NCBI GenBank assembly: GCA_946413815.1
Contig: CAMKMD010000016.1
Span: forward strand, 1-64,000
Length of the DNA: 64,000 nt
Reading direction: 5' to 3'
From: an uncultured Ruminococcus sp.
GTDB lineage: Bacteria > Bacillota > Clostridia > Oscillospirales > Ruminococcaceae
The first letter of the stretch is position 1. Each line of letters opens with the position of its first letter. The notes beneath the pieces were generated by a model. It ran no database searches. It saw nothing but the letters and a program-made list of their open reading frames with translations, and was not told where the DNA came from. The translations under genes and the position numbers were made by a program. Shown piece by piece: positions 8,284-15,592 of the stretch.

Positions 8284-8532
8284 TCATTTTCTGAGCGCTA
8301 TCTGCTCTGCAATGGAACGGATGGTATTGAAATTCTTATTATCGATGTCATCTGCTTCAAGTCTGATATTGAAGTGTGCCATCACCTCAAGGGCAAGATA
8401 GCACATCTCAACAACGGAAAAGCAGAGCTTGTCACCTGTGAGAGGAAGATCTTCAGCTCCCGGTTCTCTGACGGAGCTGTCTTTCTTTATGCTGTAAGCG
8501 ATCTCTGTAACTTCTGAAATAATGTTTTCCAC
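8284..8532 (-). CDS. Acyl-carrier-protein-related peptide maturation protein
   Basis: An 82-residue helical protein of ACP size. The segment after the first loop (GDKLCFSVVEM) aligns with the DSLDxVE motif of acyl carrier proteins, but the phosphopantetheine-bearing serine corresponds to Cys37; Ser39 is two residues later. It fits the 'peptide maturation system acyl carrier-related' family that accompanies radical SAM Cys-rich peptide systems (family recalled, not searched). The start is GTG at 8532 with AGGAGG upstream, 19 bases after the previous gene. Possible roles are a scaffold, or a carrier using a cysteine or another attachment site; both are inference. The LuxE-like gene in the same operon makes an acyl-transfer role attractive. 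Confidence 0.75.
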   Translation of the reverse strand: MENIISEVTEIAYSIKKDSSVREPGAEDLPLTGDKLCFSVVEMCYLALEVMAHFNIRLEADDIDNKNFNTIRSIAEQIALRK

Positions 8533-8551
8533 TTGTGATCCTCCTGATGAT

Positions 8552-9619
8552 TCATGTTAACTTGCTTATACAGCTTTCTGTGATCCTTTCGTATACAGTA
8601 CTGTCATCATAGACAGAGAAGACAACGTCCTTCATGGCCTCCTTCAGATCACCGAGCTGTTCATACGCCTTATCCACACCGTTTTTTGTGTAAAGTATTT
8701 TCTGAGCCTCAGGAGAGTACTCCCTGTCGATCTTTACAGGCTGTATCAGACAGGAGTCAAGTGAGAAGCCGAATCTGCCGGAGATCATTGATCTTATGCA
8801 CTCATAAGCCTCCGGTCTGAGTATTTCGAGGAGAGAGATGAGAACGAAATAATCGATGCCTATCGCTCTTGAAATCATAAATGTCTTGACTCCGTATGAA
8901 TCATAGACATCCGGTATGAACTTCATTATGCCGTCAGGGAACTGGATCAGCATTATATCGCATTTTGATCTTCTTTCTACGTCCTTGAAAAAAGCATTCA
9001 GCGCAGCGACCTGTCTTTCGATCTCCATGCCGCTTGTAAATATCTCCGAAGGGAAATGGTAGTAGCCGAGAAGAGAAAGAGTTGCATTGGTGGTGACCGA
9101 AGCTGTGCGGATATTCTTTTTTCTGAACTGAGAGGTTATGCCTGTGATCGCCGCAACATCATCAAGGCCTCTGTAGAGGCCGGAAATGCCTAATGCGGCA
9201 CAGTTGATATCCTCGTGTCTGTAACCGTATTCGCCCATTCCGTCAGGGTTGGCGTACTTCATTATGATGTTTCTTTCCGGATACTTCTCCCTGAGCCTTT
9301 CTTCGTCTGCGTTCTTGATCTTCGTGCAGAATATGACGTCTTTTCCTGATGAAAGGCTGAATTCGGCTTTTTCGATGATATCTCCGTACATAAACTTCCT
9401 GCGGGAGATATCAGCAAAAATAACACAGTCAGTATCTGCGGAAAGCTTTTCAAAATCCGATCCGGATCCCACAGAAGAGATCTCAGATGTATGTACGATG
9501 CTCTTTTTCCAGGCTATCGGATATATAACGGCTGTTATGCAGATATGATCAACAAGTTCCTCTGCATTTGAGATGAGAGGATACAGATCATCTGAGTATG
9601 GATAAACAGAGCATTTCAT
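8552..9619 (-). CDS. Peptide maturation system protein (TIGR04066-like)
   Basis: A 355-residue soluble protein with no recognised catalytic motif. It resembles the TIGR04066-type 'peptide maturation system protein' that is found with CcpM-type radical SAM maturases and Cys-rich peptides in Clostridia; this rests on size, sequence style and exact gene context. The N-terminal half looks like an alternating alpha/beta fold (segments such as DCVIFADIS and DVIFCTKI), and a second such segment is near CDIMLIQFPDGIM. Its start overlaps the stop of the radical SAM gene by four bases. Its activity is unknown; it may bind or present the precursor or the carrier-like protein encoded next. Confidence 0.7.
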   Translation of the reverse strand: MKCSVYPYSDDLYPLISNAEELVDHICITAVIYPIAWKKSIVHTSEISSVGSGSDFEKLSADTDCVIFADISRRKFMYGDIIEKAEFSLSSGKDVIFCTKIKNADEERLREKYPERNIIMKYANPDGMGEYGYRHEDINCAALGISGLYRGLDDVAAITGITSQFRKKNIRTASVTTNATLSLLGYYHFPSEIFTSGMEIERQVAALNAFFKDVERRSKCDIMLIQFPDGIMKFIPDVYDSYGVKTFMISRAIGIDYFVLISLLEILRPEAYECIRSMISGRFGFSLDSCLIQPVKIDREYSPEAQKILYTKNGVDKAYEQLGDLKEAMKDVVFSVYDDSTVYERITESCISKLT

Positions 9620-11064
9620 ATATTGATCTTCCTTTTATATACTGAATCTATTTCTCTGACAAGTGCTGCAAATCTGAGGTTGTTCCTGAAACTCTTTCTG
9701 ATGGCCGGACATTGTGCCAGCTTGCTCTCTGCGGTGATACTGTCTTCTCTGGCAGAATTGACTGCACAGGATGAACAGTGCCTGAAAGCATAGCATTCCT
9801 TACAGGCATCCGCGGTCAGCTGCGCAACATTCAGGACTCTTTCTGCCTTTGCAATATCAATACCGTAGTTTATATTGCCAATCATCGTATCTTCGGCAAG
9901 CTCGTTGACCTTCTCGCAGGGATAGAAATTTCCGTCAGCATTAACGAACAGTCTCCTCTGACCTGGGATACAGGGGCCGCCGGGAGCGGTAATATCCCCC
10001 AGTCTGCCGGATGCTTCTGTGATACCATCATTTTTCTCGATCTGTCTCAGAGCAAGAAAATCCGAAACAGGATCAAGAGAAATACCCTTAACGATACCTA
10101 ACCGGCTCATAAGAGCTCTGAAACGGTCATAGGCAAACTTCTCAACGAAATCGTCTTTGTTCTGTATTTCATTTTCAAGTTTGGTGGATGAAACAAGGCT
10201 CGGGTTTATGCCTATACCGCTTTCCCTGAAGAAGGGATCATCAAAAAGATGCGTGATCTCGTCAAAATCGTTCTCAGGATTGATAACTGTGTTTATGTGT
10301 ATCTTTTCCTTGGCACGCTTGCCGTATAAAGCATACAGCTTTTTCAGATTGTCCACTGCTTCCCTGAAGCTGCCGCTGCCGTCTGCCTTTCTGCGGTTGA
10401 TGTCATGTATAGATTCCGGACCGTCGATACTGAACATTACACGGAAGTCATGGTCTGAAAGATAGCTTATGATCTCGTCTGTCATAATTGTTCCGTTGGT
10501 GGTAAGTGAATAGGTGACATTCTTTCCCACAAACTGCTTATCGGCATATTCTACAGCCTGCCTGATAAGAGGGAAATTCATGAACGGCTCTCCGCCGTAA
10601 AAACCGATACAGACATTTTCTGTCTCGGAAGAATTCTCGAGCAGAAGATCTATACTTTTCCTTGCGGTTTCCCAGTCCATTTTCTTTGAACTGTGGTTCC
10701 TCTGGAAACTGTCGTCAGTCCTGTTCGCAAAAGGACAGTAGCTGCATACAAGATTACAGGACTGAGTGACCTGGAGTATGAGTTCGTTCATTCTGTTGGT
10801 TATCTGGAATTCAATATCATCTGAGTGATTGTGTCTTATGGTGCTTACACGATGATCGCTGAGATAGCCGCGGTTAATAAGTGAAAGCAGCATTTCACGG
10901 TCAGAGACACAAAGATCCTCTATGCTGCTCACATCTTCAGGGATGTCCTTGTTTTTACTGAGATAATTAAACAGGGATTCTGTAAGCTCGATTATCCCTT
11001 CGGTATTAACGTCATAAAAATAATAGCTGTTGTGTGTAGCAAAAAGATGTATGAAGGGTCTCAT
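9616..11064 (-). CDS. Radical SAM/SPASM peptide maturase
   Basis: A 482-residue radical SAM enzyme. An N-terminal region of about 85 residues resembles a peptide-recognition domain. It is followed by the cluster motif CNLVCSYC (Cys103, 107, 110), GGEP at 157-160 and a C-terminal SPASM domain with cysteines at 365, 383, 421, 424, 430, 433 and 452 that would bind auxiliary Fe-S clusters. Enzymes of this plan introduce thioether, C-C or similar links into ribosomal peptides. It is the first gene of the operon, with AAGGAG about ten bases before the ATG and a clear promoter at 11182-11210. The best guess is a CcpM-like maturase acting on the two Cys/Gly-rich peptides at 7474-8138. The exact chemistry cannot be read from sequence. 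Confidence 0.9.
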   Translation of the reverse strand: MRPFIHLFATHNSYYFYDVNTEGIIELTESLFNYLSKNKDIPEDVSSIEDLCVSDREMLLSLINRGYLSDHRVSTIRHNHSDDIEFQITNRMNELILQVTQSCNLVCSYCPFANRTDDSFQRNHSSKKMDWETARKSIDLLLENSSETENVCIGFYGGEPFMNFPLIRQAVEYADKQFVGKNVTYSLTTNGTIMTDEIISYLSDHDFRVMFSIDGPESIHDINRRKADGSGSFREAVDNLKKLYALYGKRAKEKIHINTVINPENDFDEITHLFDDPFFRESGIGINPSLVSSTKLENEIQNKDDFVEKFAYDRFRALMSRLGIVKGISLDPVSDFLALRQIEKNDGITEASGRLGDITAPGGPCIPGQRRLFVNADGNFYPCEKVNELAEDTMIGNINYGIDIAKAERVLNVAQLTADACKECYAFRHCSSCAVNSAREDSITAESKLAQCPAIRKSFRNNLRFAALVREIDSVYKRKINI

Positions 11065-11181
11065 TGTGGTGGATCTCCTTGGTGTGATGAGTAGTAAGAT
11101 AATGAAAATCGATGATGGAATATATAACGTTGACCTGAATCGCGTAAAGCAATAATGTTATAACCCGTTTGATTTAATTTT

Positions 11182-11210
11182 ATGATAGCATAATTTTTCT
11201 ACCTTGTCAA
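11182..11210 (-). promoter_or_regulatory. Sigma-A promoter of the peptide operon
   Basis: On the minus strand: TTGACA (11205-11210), 17-base spacer, TATCAT (11182-11187) preceded by an extended -10 TGC. It predicts transcription from about 11175 and a leader of about 110 bases before the radical SAM gene. No operator or riboswitch was recognised in that leader. Confidence 0.8.
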
Positions 11211-11456
11211 TGATACTACTTGCCGAAATCGATTGAACAAATCAGATATTTTTGTAGTGTTTCTACATTTTTCAGGCACGTAATTATCCTGATTTTGCCA
11301 GATTTCAGTAAAGCAGCCTTCCGCCATAAAACGACTTATATTGCCAACAAGCGGGCAATAAGCTCCCTCTTACACATGTACGAGATATCCTCCTGACATT
11401 TCCGGAAATCGGGGTAAAGTATAAGTACAAACGACTGTTAAAGCAAATATCACGAC
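11211..11456. other. Divergent intergenic region upstream of a leaderless amidase
   Basis: With 11065-11210 this forms a 392-base gap between divergent genes. Apart from the minus-strand promoter no convincing plus-strand promoter or ribosome binding site was found. Where a signal peptide for the amidase gene would be expected, the matching frame is closed by a stop at 11439-11441. The stretch may be the decayed 5' end of that gene. Confidence 0.4.
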
Positions 11457-12044
11457 TTGGTTTTAGTTGATCCGTCACATGGAGGAATCGACGGCGGCTG
11501 TACAAGTGCGGATGGTATACCTGAGAAAGGCATAAATCTCAGCATCATGCTACGGCTGCGGGATATCCTTGAACTCAGCGGATACCGTGTTGAGGTGACA
11601 CGTGACTCAGACCGCTCTGTTCATGATGCAGGTGTTGAAGGTATCGCCGCTCAGAAAAGCTCGGATATGGACAACAGACTTGCGCTCTTCAATTCCTCCC
11701 CTGATGCTGTATGTGTGTCCATTCATCAGAATCAGTTCACTGATCCTGTTTACTCCGGCGCTCAAATGTTCTATTCCTCCTCTCACCGGCGCAGTGAGGA
11801 GCTTGCTCAGGCTATGCAGAACCGGTTCCGTGAGCTGCTGCAGCCGGACAACGAACGTGAGATAAAGCACTGTGGAAAAGAGCTGTTTCTATGCTATTAC
11901 AGCGAGAATCCCACTGTAATGGCTGAATGCGGCTTTCTTTCAAATCCGGCTGAGGCAGCACTGCTCAATACAGAAGAATATCAGCAGAAGGTCGCTCTTA
12001 CGCTGTTTGCCGGCATCAATGACTATATCAGCCGTCGAAGGTGA
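11457..12044 (+). CDS. N-acetylmuramoyl-L-alanine amidase (CwlD/AmiC type), lacking a signal peptide
   Basis: A 195-residue amidase_3 catalytic domain that would cut the bond between muramic acid and the stem peptide of peptidoglycan. The zinc ligands and catalytic Glu appear present: DPSHGG (usual DPGHGG), PEKGIN, SIHQN and AECGFLSN. The frame opens only at 11442 and the first usable start is a TTG at 11457, directly at the beginning of the catalytic domain. There is therefore no signal peptide or membrane anchor and only a weak ribosome binding site. Family members that act on the wall are exported, so this is either a 5'-truncated gene or an enzyme with an unusual location. The cysE promoter begins immediately after its stop. 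Confidence 0.8.
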   Translation: MVLVDPSHGGIDGGCTSADGIPEKGINLSIMLRLRDILELSGYRVEVTRDSDRSVHDAGVEGIAAQKSSDMDNRLALFNSSPDAVCVSIHQNQFTDPVYSGAQMFYSSSHRRSEELAQAMQNRFRELLQPDNEREIKHCGKELFLCYYSENPTVMAECGFLSNPAEAALLNTEEYQQKVALTLFAGINDYISRRR

Positions 12045-12048
12045 GCCC

Positions 12049-12077
12049 TTGACATTTCATACCCTTCATGGTATACT
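12049..12077 (+). promoter_or_regulatory. Sigma-A promoter of cysE
   Basis: TTGACA (12049-12054), 17-base spacer, TATACT (12072-12077), 36 bases upstream of the cysE start codon. The -35 box follows the amidase stop codon by only a few bases. Confidence 0.85.
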
Positions 12078-12113
12078 ATTCTTACAAGAACAATAGGAAA
12101 AAGGAGGAGCAGT

Positions 12114-13070
12114 ATGCCGCACAGACTTGAGGATGGCATCAATCACGTCATCGACACGATGCTTTCCGATTACGGACAGGGAAGGACCATCGATGAGGTC
12201 CGCACATTCGATCATCCGGACCGTGAAGAGGTCATCAATATAATCTACCAGCTCAGGAACGTTATCTTTCCGGGCTATTTCAGGAACAATTCGTATAAGG
12301 TATATACCCTCAGGAACAATGTTACCATGCTGCTTGAGGATGTTACCTATAAGCTTATAAAGCAGATAACCAACGTGCTCAAATACCGTCCGGAATACCG
12401 TGACGAGGATACTGAGGTGCGTGAACTGCGCGCAGAGCAGCTGACTTTTGAGTTTCTTGACAAGCTGCCTGCCATCAGAGCGCTTATAGAGACTGACGTA
12501 CAGGCTGCATACGACGGAGACCCTGCTGCATTCAACAAGGAGGAGATAATCTTCTCCTATCCCGGTCTCTTTGCCATACTTGTCAACCGCATCGCCCATG
12601 AGCTCTTCCTTCTCGGAGTGCCTCTGATACCGCGTATCATGACGGAGTATGCCCACAGCATGACAGGTATAGATATACACCCAGGTGCCTCCATAGGCAA
12701 GTACTTCTTCATAGACCACGGTACCGGCATAGTTATCGGCGAGACCACTCAGATAGGCGACAATGTCAAGATATACCAGGGAGTTACCCTCGGTGCGCTC
12801 TCCACAAGGGGCGGTCAGTCACTCAGGAACAAGAAGCGTCATCCTACCATCGAGGACAATGTTACTATCTACTCCGGTGCCTCCATACTCGGCGGCGAGA
12901 CCGTTATCGGCAAGAATGTGGTTATCGGCGGTAACGCCTTCATCACTCATTCCGTCGGCCCCGGCGCAAAGGTCAGCATCAAGAATCAGGAGCTGCGCTT
13001 CAATTACGATTCAGGTGCGCCTGTTGAGAATGCCGAGGTCACAGACGATAACTGGTTCTACATCATATAG
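12114..13070 (+). CDS. cysE: Serine O-acetyltransferase (EpsC/CysE type)
   Basis: A 318-residue serine acetyltransferase that makes O-acetylserine from serine and acetyl-CoA, the first step of cysteine synthesis, in the cytoplasm. An N-terminal helical domain (about 1-185) is followed by a left-handed beta-helix of hexapeptide repeats (about 190-300) with the signature [11 protein letters not shown], the [11 protein letters not shown] segment carrying the catalytic His-Asp, and GNAFITHSV near the end. It has a strong GGAGG-type ribosome binding site, its own promoter and a hairpin terminator at 13078-13105, so it is a single-gene unit. Cysteine synthase is not in the window. Confidence 0.95.
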   Translation: MPHRLEDGINHVIDTMLSDYGQGRTIDEVRTFDHPDREEVINIIYQLRNVIFPGYFRNNSYKVYTLRNNVTMLLEDVTYKLIKQITNVLKYRPEYRDEDTEVRELRAEQLTFEFLDKLPAIRALIETDVQAAYDGDPAAFNKEEIIFSYPGLFAILVNRIAHELFLLGVPLIPRIMTEYAHSMTGIDIHPGASIGKYFFIDHGTGIVIGETTQIGDNVKIYQGVTLGALSTRGGQSLRNKKRHPTIEDNVTIYSGASILGGETVIGKNVVIGGNAFITHSVGPGAKVSIKNQELRFNYDSGAPVENAEVTDDNWFYII

Positions 13071-13077
13071 CATATGC

Positions 13078-13105
13078 GGCGTTCCTCTCCCGGGGAACGC
13101 CTTTT
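13078..13105 (+). terminator. Intrinsic terminator of cysE
   Basis: GGCGTTCC (13078-13085) pairs with GGAACGCC (13094-13101), followed by TTTT. It starts seven bases after the cysE stop. Confidence 0.85.
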
Positions 13106-13125
13106 CACTGCCGCTCCCCTGCCCC

Positions 13126-13154
13126 TTGATTTATGAGGCTTTAAGTGGTATAAT
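13126..13154 (+). promoter_or_regulatory. Sigma-A promoter of the DUF2461 operon
   Basis: TTGATT (13126-13131), 17-base spacer, TATAAT (13149-13154), 44 bases before the DUF2461 start codon. Confidence 0.85.
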
Positions 13155-13198
13155 AAACTATGACCGTTTGATAAACGGAATAAAATCCGGGAGGATAT

Positions 13199-13936
13199 AT
13201 GTTCAAGGGATTTACAAAGGAAGCGCTCGAATTCCTTATGGGTATAAGACTCAACAACAGCAAGGAATGGTTTGAGCCGAGAAAGCAGATATACATCGAA
13301 CACGTTTACGAGCCGATGAAGGCATTAGGCGAGGAGATATACAAGCCTTTCGAAGACACAGGCATGACTTCAAAGACCTGCAGGATATACAGGGATACTA
13401 CCTTCCCGCCGCACCTGCACTACCGCGACAGTATGTGGACCTGCATTCATTATCCGGCGCTATTCTGGAGCAAGGCGCCTGCCCTCTACTTCGAGCTCTC
13501 TCCTGAGGGCGCTGATTTCGGTTTCGGCATCGTTAAGCCCTCTGCAAAGGTAATGGAGAGATTCCGCGCTCAGATAGCGGAAACTCCGGATGAGCTGATG
13601 AAGCTTGTGAAGAAGCTGAGGAAGAAAGGCTTCATAATAGAGGGCGAGGAATACAAGAGGAAGAAGCCGTGTTCATTTCCGGAGACAGAGGAGCTCTGGC
13701 AGAAGAAATCCCTTTCGGCGCATATCAGGTTACAGACACCGGAGGAGATATTCTCCCCTGACCTGCCAAAAAGAGTAATTGAAGCCTTCAGGCAGGTTAT
13801 GCCGCTGAATGAACTCTTCCATGAGCTCGTTGAGATACAGGATGCGGTTGACATGCTTGAAAAGGCGGCTGCTGAGAGCGCTGCGGAGCCCGCTCCCGAA
13901 ATAGTAAAGGCTCCAGAGACAGAATTTATGTGGTGA
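13199..13936 (+). CDS. DUF2461 domain protein
   Basis: A 245-residue protein of the DUF2461 family (TIGR02453-like), whose function is unknown. Recognition rests on the N-terminal FLxxLxxNNxKEWFxxxK-type pattern (residues about 12-30) and the conserved RIYRDTTFPP segment near 60. The last 30 residues are Ala/Glu-rich and look disordered. It has a GGGAGG ribosome binding site just upstream. Its stop is followed nine bases later by the CPBP protease ATG, so the genes are probably co-transcribed with the methyltransferase that follows. Confidence 0.85.
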   Translation: MFKGFTKEALEFLMGIRLNNSKEWFEPRKQIYIEHVYEPMKALGEEIYKPFEDTGMTSKTCRIYRDTTFPPHLHYRDSMWTCIHYPALFWSKAPALYFELSPEGADFGFGIVKPSAKVMERFRAQIAETPDELMKLVKKLRKKGFIIEGEEYKRKKPCSFPETEELWQKKSLSAHIRLQTPEEIFSPDLPKRVIEAFRQVMPLNELFHELVEIQDAVDMLEKAAAESAAEPAPEIVKAPETEFMW

Positions 13937-13944
13937 GGTGCACT

Positions 13945-14604
13945 ATGGTCAAAAACAACAAGAAACTTACAACAGTCCTCGTATTCTATTCAGTAATATT
14001 CTATGCAGTATGGGCAGTATACGAACTGCTCATTGCACCAGTAATTAAGAAGGAGATAAACAACGATCTGTTTCAGGTCATCGATTCCGTGGGAGTAAAA
14101 TCCTTTGTCTGGGCTCTTCCCGCTTTCCTGCTGGTAAAGAAATGGGGCGGAGAGGTCTCGGTGCCGTTAAAGGAGATGTTCAGCCTGAAACGTGGCTGGA
14201 AGGTGCTTCTCGCGGTGCTCGTACCCATGACGGCTTATATAGTTTTCTCGGCATGGACAACTCAAGGTGCTCTGAAGATAAGCGGTTCGGTGCTGCTCAA
14301 TGTCCTTATATTCCTCTTTGTGGGACTTACTGAGGAATCCGTATTCAGAGGCTGGCTCTTCAATGCGGCTGTCAGTGAGGAAAACACCACTCCTGCTTAC
14401 GCCGTTAATGCGGCTATGTTCGTGATGATACATTTCCCGAAGTGGATAGCAGACGGCAGGTTCATTGCCAATATCCCGTTCGGCCTGATTATGATCGCAT
14501 TGCTGAGTGTACTGTTCAGCTGGTCTTTCAGAAAGACAAGGAACCTGCTTGTGCCTGTTATCCTCCATTTCTGGTGGGACCTGCTGGTGACGCTTCTGAA
14601 CTGA
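13945..14604 (+). CDS. CPBP-family intramembrane metalloprotease
   Basis: A 219-residue membrane protein with about seven hydrophobic segments and the CPBP/Abi signature: EESVFRGW (glutamates and Arg), a His in MIHFPKW and HFWWD near the C-terminus. The family includes CAAX-type endopeptidases and bacteriocin self-immunity proteins. I use the ATG at 13945 with GAGGTG four bases upstream rather than a GTG inside the previous gene. It is followed 25 bases later by an isoprenylcysteine methyltransferase-like gene. In eukaryotes CAAX proteolysis and carboxyl methylation act in sequence; whether this pairing reflects a shared pathway here is speculative. Confidence 0.88.
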   Translation: MVKNNKKLTTVLVFYSVIFYAVWAVYELLIAPVIKKEINNDLFQVIDSVGVKSFVWALPAFLLVKKWGGEVSVPLKEMFSLKRGWKVLLAVLVPMTAYIVFSAWTTQGALKISGSVLLNVLIFLFVGLTEESVFRGWLFNAAVSEENTTPAYAVNAAMFVMIHFPKWIADGRFIANIPFGLIMIALLSVLFSWSFRKTRNLLVPVILHFWWDLLVTLLN

Positions 14605-14629
14605 CATTTCTGTAAAGGAGGCTGACATA

Positions 14630-15304
14630 ATGGACAGAAAAAAACTGTTATCAAAAGGACTTACAAAATACATAGCCGGACTGATACTGGTGATGCTACT
14701 GCTCTTCATACCGGCAGGAACGCTCAGATACTCCGGCGCATGGCTTTTCATCGCCCTGCTCTTCATACCAATGCTGCTGATGGGTGCAGTGCTTATAAAG
14801 AAGGATCCGCAGCTCCTTGAAAAGAGACTCAATGCAAAGGAAACGCAATCCGAGCAGAAGGGAGTTGTGGCCATAAGCGGCATAATGTTCCTTGGGGGAT
14901 TCATAATTGCCGGACTGGACAGACGCTTCGGCTGGACACGCATCCCCGGCTGGGCTGTTGGTATATCTGCTGTGATATTCCTTGCAGGCTACATTATGTA
15001 CGCCGAGGTCATGAGAGAGAACAGCTACCTCTCCCGCACTGTTGAGGTGCAGAGCGGGCAGAAGGTCATAGACACAGGGCTTTACGGTATGGTAAGACAT
15101 CCCATGTACACAGCGACTATACTTATGTTCCTTGCCATGCCTGTCATACTGGGCTCCCTTATATCTCTTGCAGTCTTTCTTATATACCCGGTCGTCATTG
15201 TCAGAAGGATAGGAAATGAGGAAGAGGTCCTTGAGAAAGGGCTTGAGGGGTATACGGAGTACAAGAAGAAGGTAAGATTCAGGCTGCTGCCTTTCATATG
15301 GTAA
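14630..15304 (+). CDS. ICMT/phospholipid methyltransferase-like membrane protein
   Basis: A 224-residue integral membrane protein with about five helices and the C-terminal motif LYGMVRHPMYTA, typical of the isoprenylcysteine carboxyl methyltransferase/PEMT fold, where it binds S-adenosylmethionine at the membrane face. The bacterial substrate is unknown. A strong AAAGGAGG ribosome binding site precedes ATG 14630. It is the last gene of the transcript, with an intrinsic terminator at 15340-15380. Confidence 0.85.
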   Translation: MDRKKLLSKGLTKYIAGLILVMLLLFIPAGTLRYSGAWLFIALLFIPMLLMGAVLIKKDPQLLEKRLNAKETQSEQKGVVAISGIMFLGGFIIAGLDRRFGWTRIPGWAVGISAVIFLAGYIMYAEVMRENSYLSRTVEVQSGQKVIDTGLYGMVRHPMYTATILMFLAMPVILGSLISLAVFLIYPVVIVRRIGNEEEVLEKGLEGYTEYKKKVRFRLLPFIW

Positions 15305-15339
15305 GGCGGTCAGCCCTCCGGGCACATGAATAACAGAAA

Positions 15340-15380
15340 GGACCGCAGATACCTCATAAAGGTATCTGCGGTCCTTTTTT
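15340..15380 (+). terminator. Strong intrinsic terminator
   Basis: A perfect 15-bp stem (15340-15354 with 15360-15374) with a CATAA loop followed by six T. It closes the 13199-15304 operon and separates it from the converging tRNA gene. Confidence 0.93.
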
Positions 15381-15466
15381 GGTGCCGGCGGCGGGGGTCG
15401 AACCCGCACGGTGTTGCCACCAACGGATTTTGAGTCCGTCACGTCTGCCAATTCCATCACGCCGGC
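15380..15466 (-). tRNA. tRNA-Leu (anticodon CAA)
   Basis: On the minus strand it reads GCCGGCG at the 5' end and closes with CGCCGGC plus an encoded CCA (15380-15382). The acceptor stem, D-loop (TTGGCAGA), a long variable arm typical of class II tRNAs and the GGTTCGACCC T-arm are all present. The anticodon loop CTCAAAA gives anticodon CAA (plus-strand TTG at 15430-15432). It decodes UUG leucine codons. Confidence 0.96.
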
Positions 15467-15550
15467 ATTGATGGCGTACTGAACAAACAACTTAATAATT
15501 ATAGCACAGCGGACGTTATTTGTCAAGTATGCTTCTGCCCCCGGAAGCAA

Positions 15551-15587
15551 AGCCGCAGCAGACCTGCCACTCAGTTCTGCTGCGGCT
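15551..15587. terminator. Hairpin downstream of carB
   Basis: AGCCGCAGCAGA (15551-15562) pairs with TCTGCTGCGGCT (15576-15587), right after the carB stop. It is the likely 3' end of the pyrimidine operon, although the T-rich run lies on the plus-strand side rather than on the carB side. Confidence 0.55.
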
Positions 15588-15592
15588 CTTTT

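Noticed and set aside
12066-12719. Minus-strand open frame opposite cysE
   Set aside because: Shadow of the conserved serine acetyltransferase; no ribosome binding site or recognisable domain.
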